Assembly (NCBI GenBank): GCA_964434165.1
Contig: CAYSUS010000034.1
Coordinates: forward strand, 5,737-69,736
DNA from: CAYSUS01 sp964434165
GTDB lineage: Bacteria > Planctomycetota > Planctomycetia > Pirellulales > Thermoguttaceae
Length of the DNA stretch: 64,000 nucleotides
Direction: 5' to 3'
Of the stretch, positions 1-8,355 are shown piece after piece. The notes beneath the pieces are model-generated. The model was not told the DNA's origin and did no database searches. It saw nothing but the letters and a program-made list of their open reading frames with translations. Position 1 is the first letter of the stretch; each line of letters opens with the position of its first letter. A program made the translations under genes and the position numbers.

Positions 1-1
1 C

Positions 2-2767
2 CGCGTGCGCCGCGAGAACCACGAGCTGCCGGGCGGGACGATCCGCGCCCGCTCGCAGGAGGTCCTGCTCCGCGGCTACAACCGCCGTCTCTGGGGCGAC
101 GAGATCGCCAGGCTGCCGGTGATCAGCGCGCCGGACGGCGCCGTGCTCACCGTGGGCGACCTGGGCGAGGTCCGCGACGAGTTCACCGACGTGACCAACC
201 TGAGCCAGTACAACGGCCGTCCGGTGCTCACGATCGGCGTGCTGCGCAACACCTCGGAAGACCTGCTCCAGATGGTTGACGAGGTGAAGGAGTACGTCGC
301 CGGCAGGCCGATGCCGCCCGGTTACGAGCTGGTCACCTTCGGCGACCGCTCGGTCGAGATTCGCAGCCGGCTGGAGCTGCTGTCCGTCAACGGCGTCCAG
401 GGGCTGATCATCGTGTTCCTGCTCCTGGCCGTGTTCCTCGACCTGAAGCTGGCGTTCTGGGTGGCGATGGGCATCCCCCTTTCGCTCCTGGCCAGCTCCG
501 CCTATCTGTACTTCACCGGCCTGACGTTGAACATGGTCTCCACGTTCGCCTTCATCATGGCGCTGGGGATCGTGGTGGACGACGCGATCGTCGTGGGAGA
601 GAACGTCTTCGCCCACCGGCAGATGGGCAAGTCGTTCCTCCAGGCGGCGATCGACGGCACCGTGGAGGTCGCCCCCTCGGTATTCACCTCGGTCTCCACG
701 ACCGTGGTGGCCTTCATGCCGCTTCTGTTCGTCTCGGGGACGATGGGCAAGGTCATCTCGGTGATGCCGGTGGTGGTCATCTGCATGCTCCTGGTCTCGC
801 TGGTCGAGAGCATGACGATCCTGGCCTGCCACCTGGCGCATCGCGGCGGGGGCGTGTTCACGTTCTTCCACTGGGTCTTCTACGTCTTCCGCCCCGTGGC
901 GCTCTTCATGGGGCTGGTCAACCGCAAGGCCACCGCCGGCCTGGAGTGGTTCGTCGCGCGGTGCTACGCCCCGGCGCTGCGGGCGGTGCTGGCCAATCGG
1001 CTGGTCTTCGCCTCCGCGTGCGTCTCCGTGCTCCTCCTGGCGATGGGGTTGATCCGCGCGGGCGTTGTGCCCTTCGTGATCTTCCCCAAGATCGACAGCA
1101 ACGCGATCCAGGCCTCGATCTCCTTCCCGGACGGCACGCCGGGCCGCGTCACGGAGCAGTGGACGCGGCACATCGAGGACGCGTTCTGGCGCGTCGCCCG
1201 ACGCCTGGAGGAACAGGGAAGGCCGGTCGCCGTCTCCTCGTACCGACTTGTCGGGGCGCAATTGACCCAAAGGGGACTGGGACACACCGACGTGGTCGAG
1301 GGCGTCAGCCACCAGGGGACGATCCAGGTCGAGCTTCTCGACGCCTCAAGTCGCGAGGTCCGCAGCGACGACGTGATCGCCCAGTGGCGCGCGGAGTGCG
1401 GCCCGGTCCCGGGCGCCGAGAGCCTGATCTTCCAGGAGAGCCACCCGGGGCCGGGCGGCACGCCGATCGAGTTCAAGCTCACGGCCCCGCGCGACGCGGC
1501 CGACCAACTCGACCTGGCCGTGGAGAAGTGCCGGGCGAAGCTGGAGAGCTTCCCGGGGGTGTTCGACATCCGCGACGACTCCGTGCCCGGCAAGTGGGAG
1601 TTCCGCCTGCGCGTGAAGGACAAGGCCCAGGCGATGGGCGTGCGCGCCGCCGACCTGGCCGAGACGGTCCGCGCCTCGTATTACGGCGAGGAGGTGATGC
1701 GCCTCCAGCGGGGGCGCCACGAGGTGAAGCTCATGGTCCGCTACCCGCGCTCGCAGCGGCATACGCTGGCCAGCTTCAACGAGATCCGCGTCCGCGCCGG
1801 CGACGGGGCCGAGCGCCCGCTGGGCGAGGTGGCCGACGTCGAGATCGTGCGGGGCTACTCGCAGATCCATCGCATCGACCAGTACCGCTGCGTAACGATC
1901 TCGGCCGACGTGAACGACGAGGTGGCCAACTCCAGCGAGATCGTCGGCGCGCTGCGGAGCGAGTTCGTCCCCGAGCTGACCGGGGACCTGCCCGGCGTCC
2001 GCGTCCGCTGGGAAGGGCGCCAGGAACAACAGAACGAGTCGGTCGGCAGCCTGCTGGTCGGCTTCGCCGTGGCCCTCTCGGTGATGTTCGTGATCCTCGC
2101 CCTGGAGTTCAAGTCCTACTTCCAGCCGGTCCTCGTGCTGCTCGTGGTCCCCTTCGGCATGATCGGGGCCGTCGCCGGGCATTTCCTGATGGACTTCCCG
2201 CTCACCCTGTTCAGCCTGTTCGGCCTGGTGGCGCTGACCGGCATCGTGGTCAACGACTCCATCGTGCTGGTCGATTTCATCAACCGGCGGGTCGAGTCGG
2301 GCAAGGAGGTACAACAGGCCCTCCTCGAGGCCGGCCAGCGCCGCTTCCGCCCGGTCATGCTCACTTCGCTGACCACGGTCGGCGGGCTGCTGCCGATCCT
2401 GCTGGAGACCTCGTTCCAGGCCCAGATCCTCATCCCCATGGCCACCAGCATCGCCTTCGGCGTGCTGTTCGCCACGGTGCTGGTGCTCTTCCTGGTGCCG
2501 GTGTTCTACTCGACGTACGCCTCGATCAGCGGCCGGCGCCGGAGCTACCTCCACGACGCGCCGAGCGGGCCTCGGACACCCGAGCCGTCCGACGGCGAGA
2601 CCCGCCACCCGACAAAGCGTCCCGTCGAGCCGTCGGGCAAACCCGAACCGCCTGGCGCGGAGGACACGATCGTGCTGGGCGAGACGCTCGCAGGCGGTCC
2701 CGCCCCGCCCGCGCCCCGGCACCGCCAGCGGCCTCCAAGCGAGTCGGCGGCGCGCGAGACCTCGTAA
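2..2767 (+). CDS. RND-family efflux permease (5' partial)
   Basis: Inner-membrane proton-driven exporter of the AcrB/CzcA superfamily, truncated by the window edge. The reading frame is already open at base 2, and comparison with the usual 1,030-1,050 residues suggests roughly 200 or more N-terminal residues lie upstream. The visible part starts in the first periplasmic porter region. It continues into the TM2-TM6 bundle with the charged motif GIVVDDAIVVGENV (Asp pair near codons 193-194), a second periplasmic domain, and a second bundle with GIVVNDSIVLVDF (Asn-Asp near 751-752). These duplicated TM4/TM10 motifs are the hallmark of the family. The last roughly 80 residues form a Pro/Glu/Arg-rich, probably disordered cytoplasmic tail that is longer than usual. 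The membrane-fusion partner would be expected upstream, outside the window. The substrate cannot be assigned. An isolated downstream Fe/Mn SOD gene is probably a separate transcript. Confidence 0.95.
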   Translation, partial: RVRRENHELPGGTIRARSQEVLLRGYNRRLWGDEIARLPVISAPDGAVLTVGDLGEVRDEFTDVTNLSQYNGRPVLTIGVLRNTSEDLLQMVDEVKEYVAGRPMPPGYELVTFGDRSVEIRSRLELLSVNGVQGLIIVFLLLAVFLDLKLAFWVAMGIPLSLLASSAYLYFTGLTLNMVSTFAFIMALGIVVDDAIVVGENVFAHRQMGKSFLQAAIDGTVEVAPSVFTSVSTTVVAFMPLLFVSGTMGKVISVMPVVVICMLLVSLVESMTILACHLAHRGGGVFTFFHWVFYVFRPVALFMGLVNRKATAGLEWFVARCYAPALRAVLANRLVFASACVSVLLLAMGLIRAGVVPFVIFPKIDSNAIQASISFPDGTPGRVTEQWTRHIEDAFWRVARRLEEQGRPVAVSSYRLVGAQLTQRGLGHTDVVEGVSHQGTIQVELLDASSREVRSDDVIAQWRAECGPVPGAESLIFQESHPGPGGTPIEFKLTAPRDAADQLDLAVEKCRAKLESFPGVFDIRDDSVPGKWEFRLRVKDKAQAMGVRAADLAETVRASYYGEEVMRLQRGRHEVKLMVRYPRSQRHTLASFNEIRVRAGDGAERPLGEVADVEIVRGYSQIHRIDQYRCVTISADVNDEVANSSEIVGALRSEFVPELTGDLPGVRVRWEGRQEQQNESVGSLLVGFAVALSVMFVILALEFKSYFQPVLVLLVVPFGMIGAVAGHFLMDFPLTLFSLFGLVALTGIVVNDSIVLVDFINRRVESGKEVQQALLEAGQRRFRPVMLTSLTTVGGLLPILLETSFQAQILIPMATSIAFGVLFATVLVLFLVPVFYSTYASISGRRRSYLHDAPSGPRTPEPSDGETRHPTKRPVEPSGKPEPPGAEDTIVLGETLAGGPAPPAPRHRQRPPSESAARETS

Positions 2768-2971
2768 GCGCGGCGCCGCGAAATGGCCACCGCCGGCGAA
2801 GAACGGCATTTTTCGCAGAAGAACCTGTCACTAAAGAACTTGCGCCGCCGCCGCCGCCCGGCCGTTTGTCCATGGCGATTGCCCTCCTTAGCATTCGAGG
2901 ACACGTTGGGACGCCATTCGGGCGGGCCGCCAGCCGGGTCCCGAAACCGCACACTGTTGGAGGTTGAGACC

Positions 2972-3685
2972 ATGAAACGCCGCGAGTTCCTTGCCAGCTC
3001 CTTCGCCGTGGGTGCCGGACTGCTGCTGCCGCGCCGCTTCGCCCTGGCCCACGCTTCGCACGGGGGCCCCTACGAGCTGCCCAAGCTGCCGTACGCCTAC
3101 GACGCCTTGGAGCCGCACATCGACGCCCGGACCATGGAGATTCACCACACCAAGCACCATGCCGGGTACGTGCGCAAGCTCAACGCGGCGGTGGCGGGTA
3201 CCGACTGGGCGAAGAAGTCACCCGAGGAACTGGTCGCCCACCTCGACAAGCTACCCGAAGAGATTCGCACGGCGGTGCGCAACAACGGCGGCGGCCATGT
3301 CAACCACTCGCTGTTCTGGACGGTGATGTCCGGCTCCGGCGGAGGCGAGCCCCAGGGCGCGCTCCGCAAGACCATGGAGCGGGACTTCGGCGGGCTGGAC
3401 AAGTTCGCCGCCCAGTTCGCCGCGGCGGCCACGGGCCGTTTCGGCAGCGGCTGGGCCTGGCTCTGCTACTGCCCCGAGGCGAAAAAGCTCAGCGTGGGCA
3501 GTACGCCCAACCAGGACAGCCACATCACCCAGGGGCACGTGCCCATCCTCGGCCTGGACGTCTGGGAGCACGCCTATTACCTGAAGTACCAGAACCGCCG
3601 CGCCGACTACGTCAAGGCGTTCTTCAACGTCATCGACTGGGAGAACGTGGCCGCGCGGTACGCGGATGCGGTGAAGAAGGGGTAG
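2972..3685 (+). CDS. sodA: Tat-exported Mn-type superoxide dismutase
   Basis: Converts superoxide to oxygen and hydrogen peroxide. The 237-residue protein starts at an ATG with GGAGG at 2959-2963, eight bases upstream. An upstream in-frame ATG at 2783 would add 63 residues that resemble nothing in the family. The N-terminus KRREFL followed by a hydrophobic stretch and Ala-rich cleavage region is a twin-arginine signal, so the enzyme probably acts outside the cytoplasm. The mature part shows the SOD metal ligands: the His in MEIHHTKHH, the His in GGGHVNHSLFW, and Asp and His in LDVWEHAYY. The GGGHxNH block and the Gln in TPNQDS favour manganese over iron specificity. Export of a Mn-type SOD is less common than cytosolic location. 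The gene is followed by a perfect inverted repeat that separates it from the convergent downstream gene. Confidence 0.95.
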   Translation: MKRREFLASSFAVGAGLLLPRRFALAHASHGGPYELPKLPYAYDALEPHIDARTMEIHHTKHHAGYVRKLNAAVAGTDWAKKSPEELVAHLDKLPEEIRTAVRNNGGGHVNHSLFWTVMSGSGGGEPQGALRKTMERDFGGLDKFAAQFAAAATGRFGSGWAWLCYCPEAKKLSVGSTPNQDSHITQGHVPILGLDVWEHAYYLKYQNRRADYVKAFFNVIDWENVAARYADAVKKG

Positions 3686-3700
3686 CCTTTCCGCACCCAC

Positions 3701-3733
3701 AGACTTCCGAGGTCTTCCAGACTTCGGAAGTCT
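3701..3733. terminator. Inverted repeat, likely bidirectional terminator
   Basis: AGACTTCCGA (3701-3710) is exactly complementary to TCGGAAGTCT (3724-3733) with a 13-base loop. It lies in the 60-base gap between the convergent sod and toroid-like genes, so it could end transcription from both sides. There is no strong U tract. A related sequence occurs near 31375-31408, so it may instead be a copy of a dispersed repeat. Confidence 0.5.
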
Positions 3734-3745
3734 AGCCTGCCAGCG

Positions 3746-5470
3746 TCATGAGAACTCCCGCACCACCGTCACCCGGCGATCCCGGTTGAGGGTTTCGATA
3801 TAGTCGCCCAACTCGGTCCACGGGTGAAGGACCGAGTCCTGGTAGACGCCGCTGGCGGCCACGTAGGCGGCCTGGTGATCCGTGCCGAAGGCCATGCGCC
3901 GGACCTGGGTGCGGCGGTCGGTCAGCTGGATCGTGTCGGTGACGCGCAGCGCGGGCTCGCCTGCGCCGTGGGCGTGGGGCGCGTTGAGGAAGTGGAAGCG
4001 CCGCGTTAGGTGGATCGGCGCGGCTTGTCGCGCGGTGATCAACCTCTTCTGCAGGAGTTGCCGCACCAGCCCGCGGCACCAGCGGCCGACGGTGATCATG
4101 CCTAGGTGCAGAACAGCCTGCTTCAGAGGCGTGGCTGTCTCGAATCGCACCCACGAGAGCGGGACGGAGACGGTAAGACAATGTGGCTTGGCTGGTTTTC
4201 CCGACTCGCCGGCTTCTAACGCGATCCGGCGGAAGGCAGTCCTGCCGCGCTGCAGGTCGTGCATCTGGGAGACCGCGACTCGCCCGCGGGTGGTTTCCAC
4301 GATCAGCCCCGCGTCGGTGATGGCGAGGCCGTCTTCGCCGAAGTGTTTGAACACCCCACCCCGCGCGGCCGAGATGATCGTGTGGCGCGGCTCGTCCCTG
4401 CGAACCAGCATCGCCGCCCCGGGAAAGAACGTGTGGCCCGACTGCCCGCCGACTGGCGATGCCAAGGGCCGCTCCGGCGACCAGTCGAGATACGCCTCGA
4501 TCAGGTTGGCCGGCCGATGCACGAGCATCCGGTCGTCGCTCAGATGGGCGGCCTTGCCCGACTTCAGGGCCATCACGTACCCGTCGGCCAGGTCGGCTGC
4601 GTCGGCGTTCTCGGCGGCCAGCAGCTCCATCCCGTGCGGGTAGAAGTGACAGGTGCCGCGGCTGCCGTATTCGCCGCCGTAGCTGGAATCGGGGTGGAGG
4701 AAGTGCCGCGCAAACCGGACCGCCCGGCCGATCGGCTCGTCGAGTCCCGTATCGCCCGTCATGCGGCGGCTCTTGGCCAGGCAGTCGATGGTCACCGTCT
4801 GATAGCCCGGGTCGGCCCCGCCGTATTCCTCGAACCAGCCTTCGGCGTGCTGCCAGGCGAGGACCGTACGCACCCGCGTTTCGGCCGCCCGGCACAGGTC
4901 GCCTTCGCCGCTGATCTCGGCGACATGCAGAAGCCCCAGCGCAGCCAGGGCATGATGGTTGGTCAACCTGCCCGACTCACCATGGTCGGCGACCCATCGT
5001 GCGCGGCGCACCAGCCACGCGAGCAGGTCGGCGTCCTTCAGATCAAGGAGCTGATACGCCCGGGCGCAAGCAGCCAGGGAGAAGACCGCGGCCCCCAGGG
5101 CCCGCTCGTACGGGTAGTAATCGTCGCATGAGCCGTCGCGGTGGCTCGATCGGGCGGCGAAGCGGATGCCCCCGATTGCCAGTTCCCGCACGCGCTCGCA
5201 GCCGTACCAGCGATTGCCCGGCAGGCGGTGGGCGTAGACGAGGGCCAGGGCCAGCACGCCCTCCTGGTACATGCCCGAGGGAAATGCCGCAGTGCGATAG
5301 TGCCAGTACTCCCGGTCGAGGCAACCGCACGTACTGCGAAAGGGGTTGCGGTCGATGGCCCCGAGCAGTCGCGGAATGTCGGAAAGGGCCACGTCGAGGT
5401 AGCGCTGGCGCAGGGCCGGGTCGCGGCGCGTGACCCCGTGCGTCTCGGTCGCGGTCGCCGGTCCCGACAT
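3746..5470 (-). CDS. Uncharacterised (alpha/alpha)-toroid-like protein
   Basis: 574 residues, no signal peptide or membrane segment. The N-terminal two thirds are helical with repeated aromatic and Gly-rich turns, such as EGWFEEYGGADPGYQT and YGGEYGSRGTCHFYPHG. This pattern recalls (alpha/alpha)6-toroid glycan lyases or hydrolases of the heparinase II/III kind. The C-terminal third is beta-rich (GHTFFPGAAMLV, SAARGGVFKHFGEDGLAITDAG), as in the beta-sandwich that follows the toroid in those enzymes. No catalytic residue can be assigned safely. It starts 15 bases after the end of the GT2 glycosyltransferase on the same strand, so the two are probably co-transcribed and may act on the same surface glycan. 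The functional link is inference; the family resemblance is weak. Confidence 0.75.
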   Translation of the reverse strand: MSGPATATETHGVTRRDPALRQRYLDVALSDIPRLLGAIDRNPFRSTCGCLDREYWHYRTAAFPSGMYQEGVLALALVYAHRLPGNRWYGCERVRELAIGGIRFAARSSHRDGSCDDYYPYERALGAAVFSLAACARAYQLLDLKDADLLAWLVRRARWVADHGESGRLTNHHALAALGLLHVAEISGEGDLCRAAETRVRTVLAWQHAEGWFEEYGGADPGYQTVTIDCLAKSRRMTGDTGLDEPIGRAVRFARHFLHPDSSYGGEYGSRGTCHFYPHGMELLAAENADAADLADGYVMALKSGKAAHLSDDRMLVHRPANLIEAYLDWSPERPLASPVGGQSGHTFFPGAAMLVRRDEPRHTIISAARGGVFKHFGEDGLAITDAGLIVETTRGRVAVSQMHDLQRGRTAFRRIALEAGESGKPAKPHCLTVSVPLSWVRFETATPLKQAVLHLGMITVGRWCRGLVRQLLQKRLITARQAAPIHLTRRFHFLNAPHAHGAGEPALRVTDTIQLTDRRTQVRRMAFGTDHQAAYVAASGVYQDSVLHPWTELGDYIETLNRDRRVTVVREFS

Positions 5471-5485
5471 GCTCGCCCCCAGCGC

Positions 5486-6466
5486 TCACCGCCGTCGATG
5501 TGCCACGATGATCTCGGCCAGCAGCCCCAGCATGCAGGTCATGAAGCCGGCCGTGAGCACGACGATGTCCGACTCCTGCATGCTCCCGGTCCAGGCGAAG
5601 GAGTGGACCGTCTTGAGGATTCCCGCGGCGATCACCGCGCCGGACAGGGGCATAAACACTTTGAGCGGCCGGAAGTAGAGGACCATGCGGAGCACCGTGC
5701 CGAGGTACGCGGCCGTGTCCTTGATCGGGTGGAACTTGCTCCGCCCGATCCGCTTACGGTACGGCGTGGCCACGTACTTCACCGCGTAGCCATTGGTGAG
5801 GAACGCCAACGTCATCGTGGTCACGCAACTGAAACCGTCGGGCACGACCCACAGCCACGGCAGCATGGCCTCGCGCTTGAAGGCCTTCAGGCCCGTGTTC
5901 AGGTCGGGGATCTTGTGCCCGGTGAGATAGCAGGCCAGCTTGCGGATCAGCCACTTGGCCGGCCCGCGGAGCCACGGCATGGTGCCCTGCTCGCTGGTGC
6001 GGGCGCCGTTCACCTGGTCGTAGGCCGGGAAGTAGCGGAGCAGCTCGGGGATGCTGTGGGCGGGGTACGTCCCGTCGGCGTCGAGCATCACCACCACCTC
6101 GCCCCGGGCGTGGCGCACGCCCACCTTGCGCGCAGCGCCGGCACCCCGGTTCTCGGGGCAGCGTACCAGGCGGACAGGGCAATGGCGGCACTGGCGGCCA
6201 AACTGCTCCACCGCGGCGGCCGTGCGGTCGGTCGAGGCGTCGTCCACCACGAGGATCTCGTAGCGCGCTGGCGATCGGGCCATAGCCTCGATGATCTCCT
6301 CCAGAACGCGGCCGATCGCCGCTTCCTCGTTGTAGGCCGGCAGGAGGATCGTCACCTGGCATGTCGCGTCGCGCGGGGCGGGCGAGGGCGTGCGGGGCGG
6401 GGCAAGCGGCCAGTCATGCGGCGGGACCGCCGTCGCGGGCGAAGCGTGAGCGTGCCAACCTTCCAT
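5486..6466 (-). CDS. GT2 glycosyltransferase, DPM1-like, with two C-terminal TM helices
   Basis: 326-residue family 2 glycosyltransferase of the dolichyl/undecaprenyl-phosphate sugar transferase type, predicted to move a sugar from a nucleotide donor to a lipid carrier at the inner membrane. The GT-A core begins near residue 38 with VTILLPAYNEEAAIG. It contains VVDDASTDRT, the metal-binding-like VMLDADGTYP, and NTGLKAFKR in the acceptor region. Two hydrophobic helices (about residues 257-280 and 293-315) anchor the C-terminus. The ATG at 6466 has AGGAGAG at 6474-6480, seven bases upstream. It is the first gene of a two-gene unit with the toroid-like protein. The donor and acceptor are unknown. 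Confidence 0.9.
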   Translation of the reverse strand: MEGWHAHASPATAVPPHDWPLAPPRTPSPAPRDATCQVTILLPAYNEEAAIGRVLEEIIEAMARSPARYEILVVDDASTDRTAAAVEQFGRQCRHCPVRLVRCPENRGAGAARKVGVRHARGEVVVMLDADGTYPAHSIPELLRYFPAYDQVNGARTSEQGTMPWLRGPAKWLIRKLACYLTGHKIPDLNTGLKAFKREAMLPWLWVVPDGFSCVTTMTLAFLTNGYAVKYVATPYRKRIGRSKFHPIKDTAAYLGTVLRMVLYFRPLKVFMPLSGAVIAAGILKTVHSFAWTGSMQESDIVVLTAGFMTCMLGLLAEIIVAHRRR

Positions 6467-6690
6467 GGTCGGGCTCTCCTGGCGGGTCGGAGTTGCCGGC
6501 GAACACAGCCTTCCAGGCCCTCGCCGACGGATTGCGGGAAAGGGGTTATATCACGAAGGGGCGGTCGGGACCAACAGCATTCTCGCCCCCCCGATGGCGG
6601 CGGACTGGACATGACTCGGAGTTGTGAATCGTTCCCGCAGGGGGAATAATTGAGAAGGGCTTTGAGGGGATTTGACAGGAGTGGGCCGGC

Positions 6691-7362
6691 ATGGCAGGCA
6701 TCGTTGACTCCGGAACCGGCGTCTGGACCGCCGAGGACCTCGTGCACCATTTCGGTGCTATACCTCTGCAGCGTATTCGCACAGAGCCACCCCCTGGCAC
6801 CGCCACGAAGGAAGATCTCCTCGCGGTGAACGAGCACGGTAACCGCCTTTGCGAGCTCGTGGACGGCGTTCTTGTGGAGAAGACCATGGGTGGTCTGGAA
6901 TCCGATGTGGCCGCAACGATTGTCGAGTTCCTCAAGGCTTATGTACGTCGCAATCGACTCGGAACGGTTCTGGGAGCCGATGGATCCGTCGCGTTCGCAC
7001 CGAAGCTGGTTCGCGTGCCCGACGTATCGTTTTTCACGCTTGATAGCCTTCCGGGCGGGCGGCGACCTCGCGATCCCGCTTGGGACATCGTTCCGGCACT
7101 GGCGGTCGAGGTGATCAGCCGCTCCAATACGCGCCAGGAGATGGACCGCAAGCTCCGCGATTACTTCGCTGCGGGCGTGCGCATGGTGTGGTATGTCTAT
7201 CCGGACCAGGCCGAGGCGCACGTCTTCACATCGCTGGAGCAGTGCACCGCGGTCGACAAGGACGGTGCCCTGGAGGGCGGCGAGGTGGTGCCCGGCTTCC
7301 GCCTGCCGATGAAGGTCCTGCTCGCTGAGCCGGGAGAGCCGATCGACCTCTCCGAGGCGTGA
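6691..7362 (+). CDS. Uma2-family (DUF820) PD-(D/E)XK nuclease-like protein
   Basis: 223 residues. Uma2 proteins have a restriction-endonuclease-like fold and are highly multiplied in cyanobacteria and planctomycetes, but their role is unknown. The fold signature is visible: RVPDVSFF (catalytic Asp), ALAVEVISRSNT (Glu), then QEMDRKLRDYFAAGVRMVWYVYP with the Lys and the conserved AGV-W-V-P strand. The N-terminal ELVDGVLVEKTMG matches the usual entry to the domain. CAGGAG lies about ten bases ahead of the ATG. It stands alone between the minus-strand glycan pair and kdsB; no partner gene suggests a defence or toxin role. Confidence 0.9.
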   Translation: MAGIVDSGTGVWTAEDLVHHFGAIPLQRIRTEPPPGTATKEDLLAVNEHGNRLCELVDGVLVEKTMGGLESDVAATIVEFLKAYVRRNRLGTVLGADGSVAFAPKLVRVPDVSFFTLDSLPGGRRPRDPAWDIVPALAVEVISRSNTRQEMDRKLRDYFAAGVRMVWYVYPDQAEAHVFTSLEQCTAVDKDGALEGGEVVPGFRLPMKVLLAEPGEPIDLSEA

Positions 7363-7443
7363 AACGGGCTGGTTCTGGCGGCAGAAATCGGGTACAAGCG
7401 GGCTTTCGCTCGCCGCCCGCCTCGTTGGTCAAGGAGGACACCA

Positions 7444-8229
7444 ATGATCGGCAGTCTGGCGCCCAAACTGCGGATTGCCAGCCGCAGCTACGTCGTCATC
7501 CCCGCCCGACTCGCTTCCACCCGGCTGCCTCGCAAGATGCTCCTGCGCGAGACCGGCAAGCCGCTCATCCAGCACACGTACGAGGCGGCGTCGCGCGCGG
7601 CTCGTCCTTTGGGCGTGTGCGTGGCCACCGACAGTGAGGAGGTCGTGGACGCGGTGCGCGCGTTCGGCGGCGAGGTGCGGCTGACCGACCCGGCCGCCCC
7701 CAGCGGCACGGACCGCGTGGCCGAAGTGGCCAGGGCCATGGACGACATCGACACCTTCGTCAACGTGCAGGGGGACGAGCCGGACATCCCGGCCGAGGCC
7801 ATCGACCTGGCCGTGCGACTGCTGGACGAGAACCCCGAGGCCATGGCCTCCACGCTGGCCACGCCCATCCGCTGCCGCGAGCAGCTCGAGGACCCGTCCT
7901 GCGTGAAGGTCGTGTTCGACCGCCACGGCCGCGCCCTGTACTTCAGCCGCAGCGCGATCCCGCATGCCCGGGATTGGGACGATCGGCTGCTGGCGGCCGA
8001 TCCGCCGCGGTTCCACCAGCACGTCGGCCTCTACGCCTATCGCCGGCACTTCCTGCTGGAGATGGCCCGGATGGAGCCCTCCTCCCTGGAAGAGACCGAG
8101 AAGCTCGAGCAGCTTCGGGTGCTCCAGGCCGGGCATCCCATGCTCGTGGGCGTGATGCCGTCCCCCTCGTTCGGCATCGACACGCCTGCCGACTACCGGG
8201 CATTTGTCCAGCGGCGCCGGAGCGGCTAG
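7444..8229 (+). CDS. kdsB: 3-deoxy-manno-octulosonate cytidylyltransferase
   Basis: Activates Kdo with CTP to give CMP-Kdo, the donor for lipopolysaccharide inner core; cytosolic. The 261-residue length fits the family. Recognisable blocks are VVIPARLASTRLPRKML (nucleotide-binding loop with the conserved Arg and Lys), VATDSEEV, SGTDRVAEVA, VNVQGDEP, YFSRSAIPH, HVGLYAYRR and EKLEQLRVLQAG. AAGGAGG at 7431-7437 supports the ATG. Its presence indicates that the organism makes a Kdo-containing outer-membrane lipid. pyrG, which makes the CTP cosubstrate, follows 126 bases downstream, so the two could share a transcript. Confidence 0.97.
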   Translation: MIGSLAPKLRIASRSYVVIPARLASTRLPRKMLLRETGKPLIQHTYEAASRAARPLGVCVATDSEEVVDAVRAFGGEVRLTDPAAPSGTDRVAEVARAMDDIDTFVNVQGDEPDIPAEAIDLAVRLLDENPEAMASTLATPIRCREQLEDPSCVKVVFDRHGRALYFSRSAIPHARDWDDRLLAADPPRFHQHVGLYAYRRHFLLEMARMEPSSLEETEKLEQLRVLQAGHPMLVGVMPSPSFGIDTPADYRAFVQRRRSG

Positions 8230-8355
8230 AATCGTCGGTTTCCGCCAGGAGCCACCGGACCGCGCCCGGTGGCCCGCGTCGTTCGGGACCGATGCCGTGG
8301 ACACCGGGCCCCGACGGGCGGTGCCAGCCGCGACTTGGGCCAGGATGGTGCCTCG

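Noticed and set aside
946..2967. Alternative plus-strand frame overlapping the RND permease
   Set aside because: The permease frame carries the conserved RND motifs; the other is Arg/Gly-rich and shadow-like.
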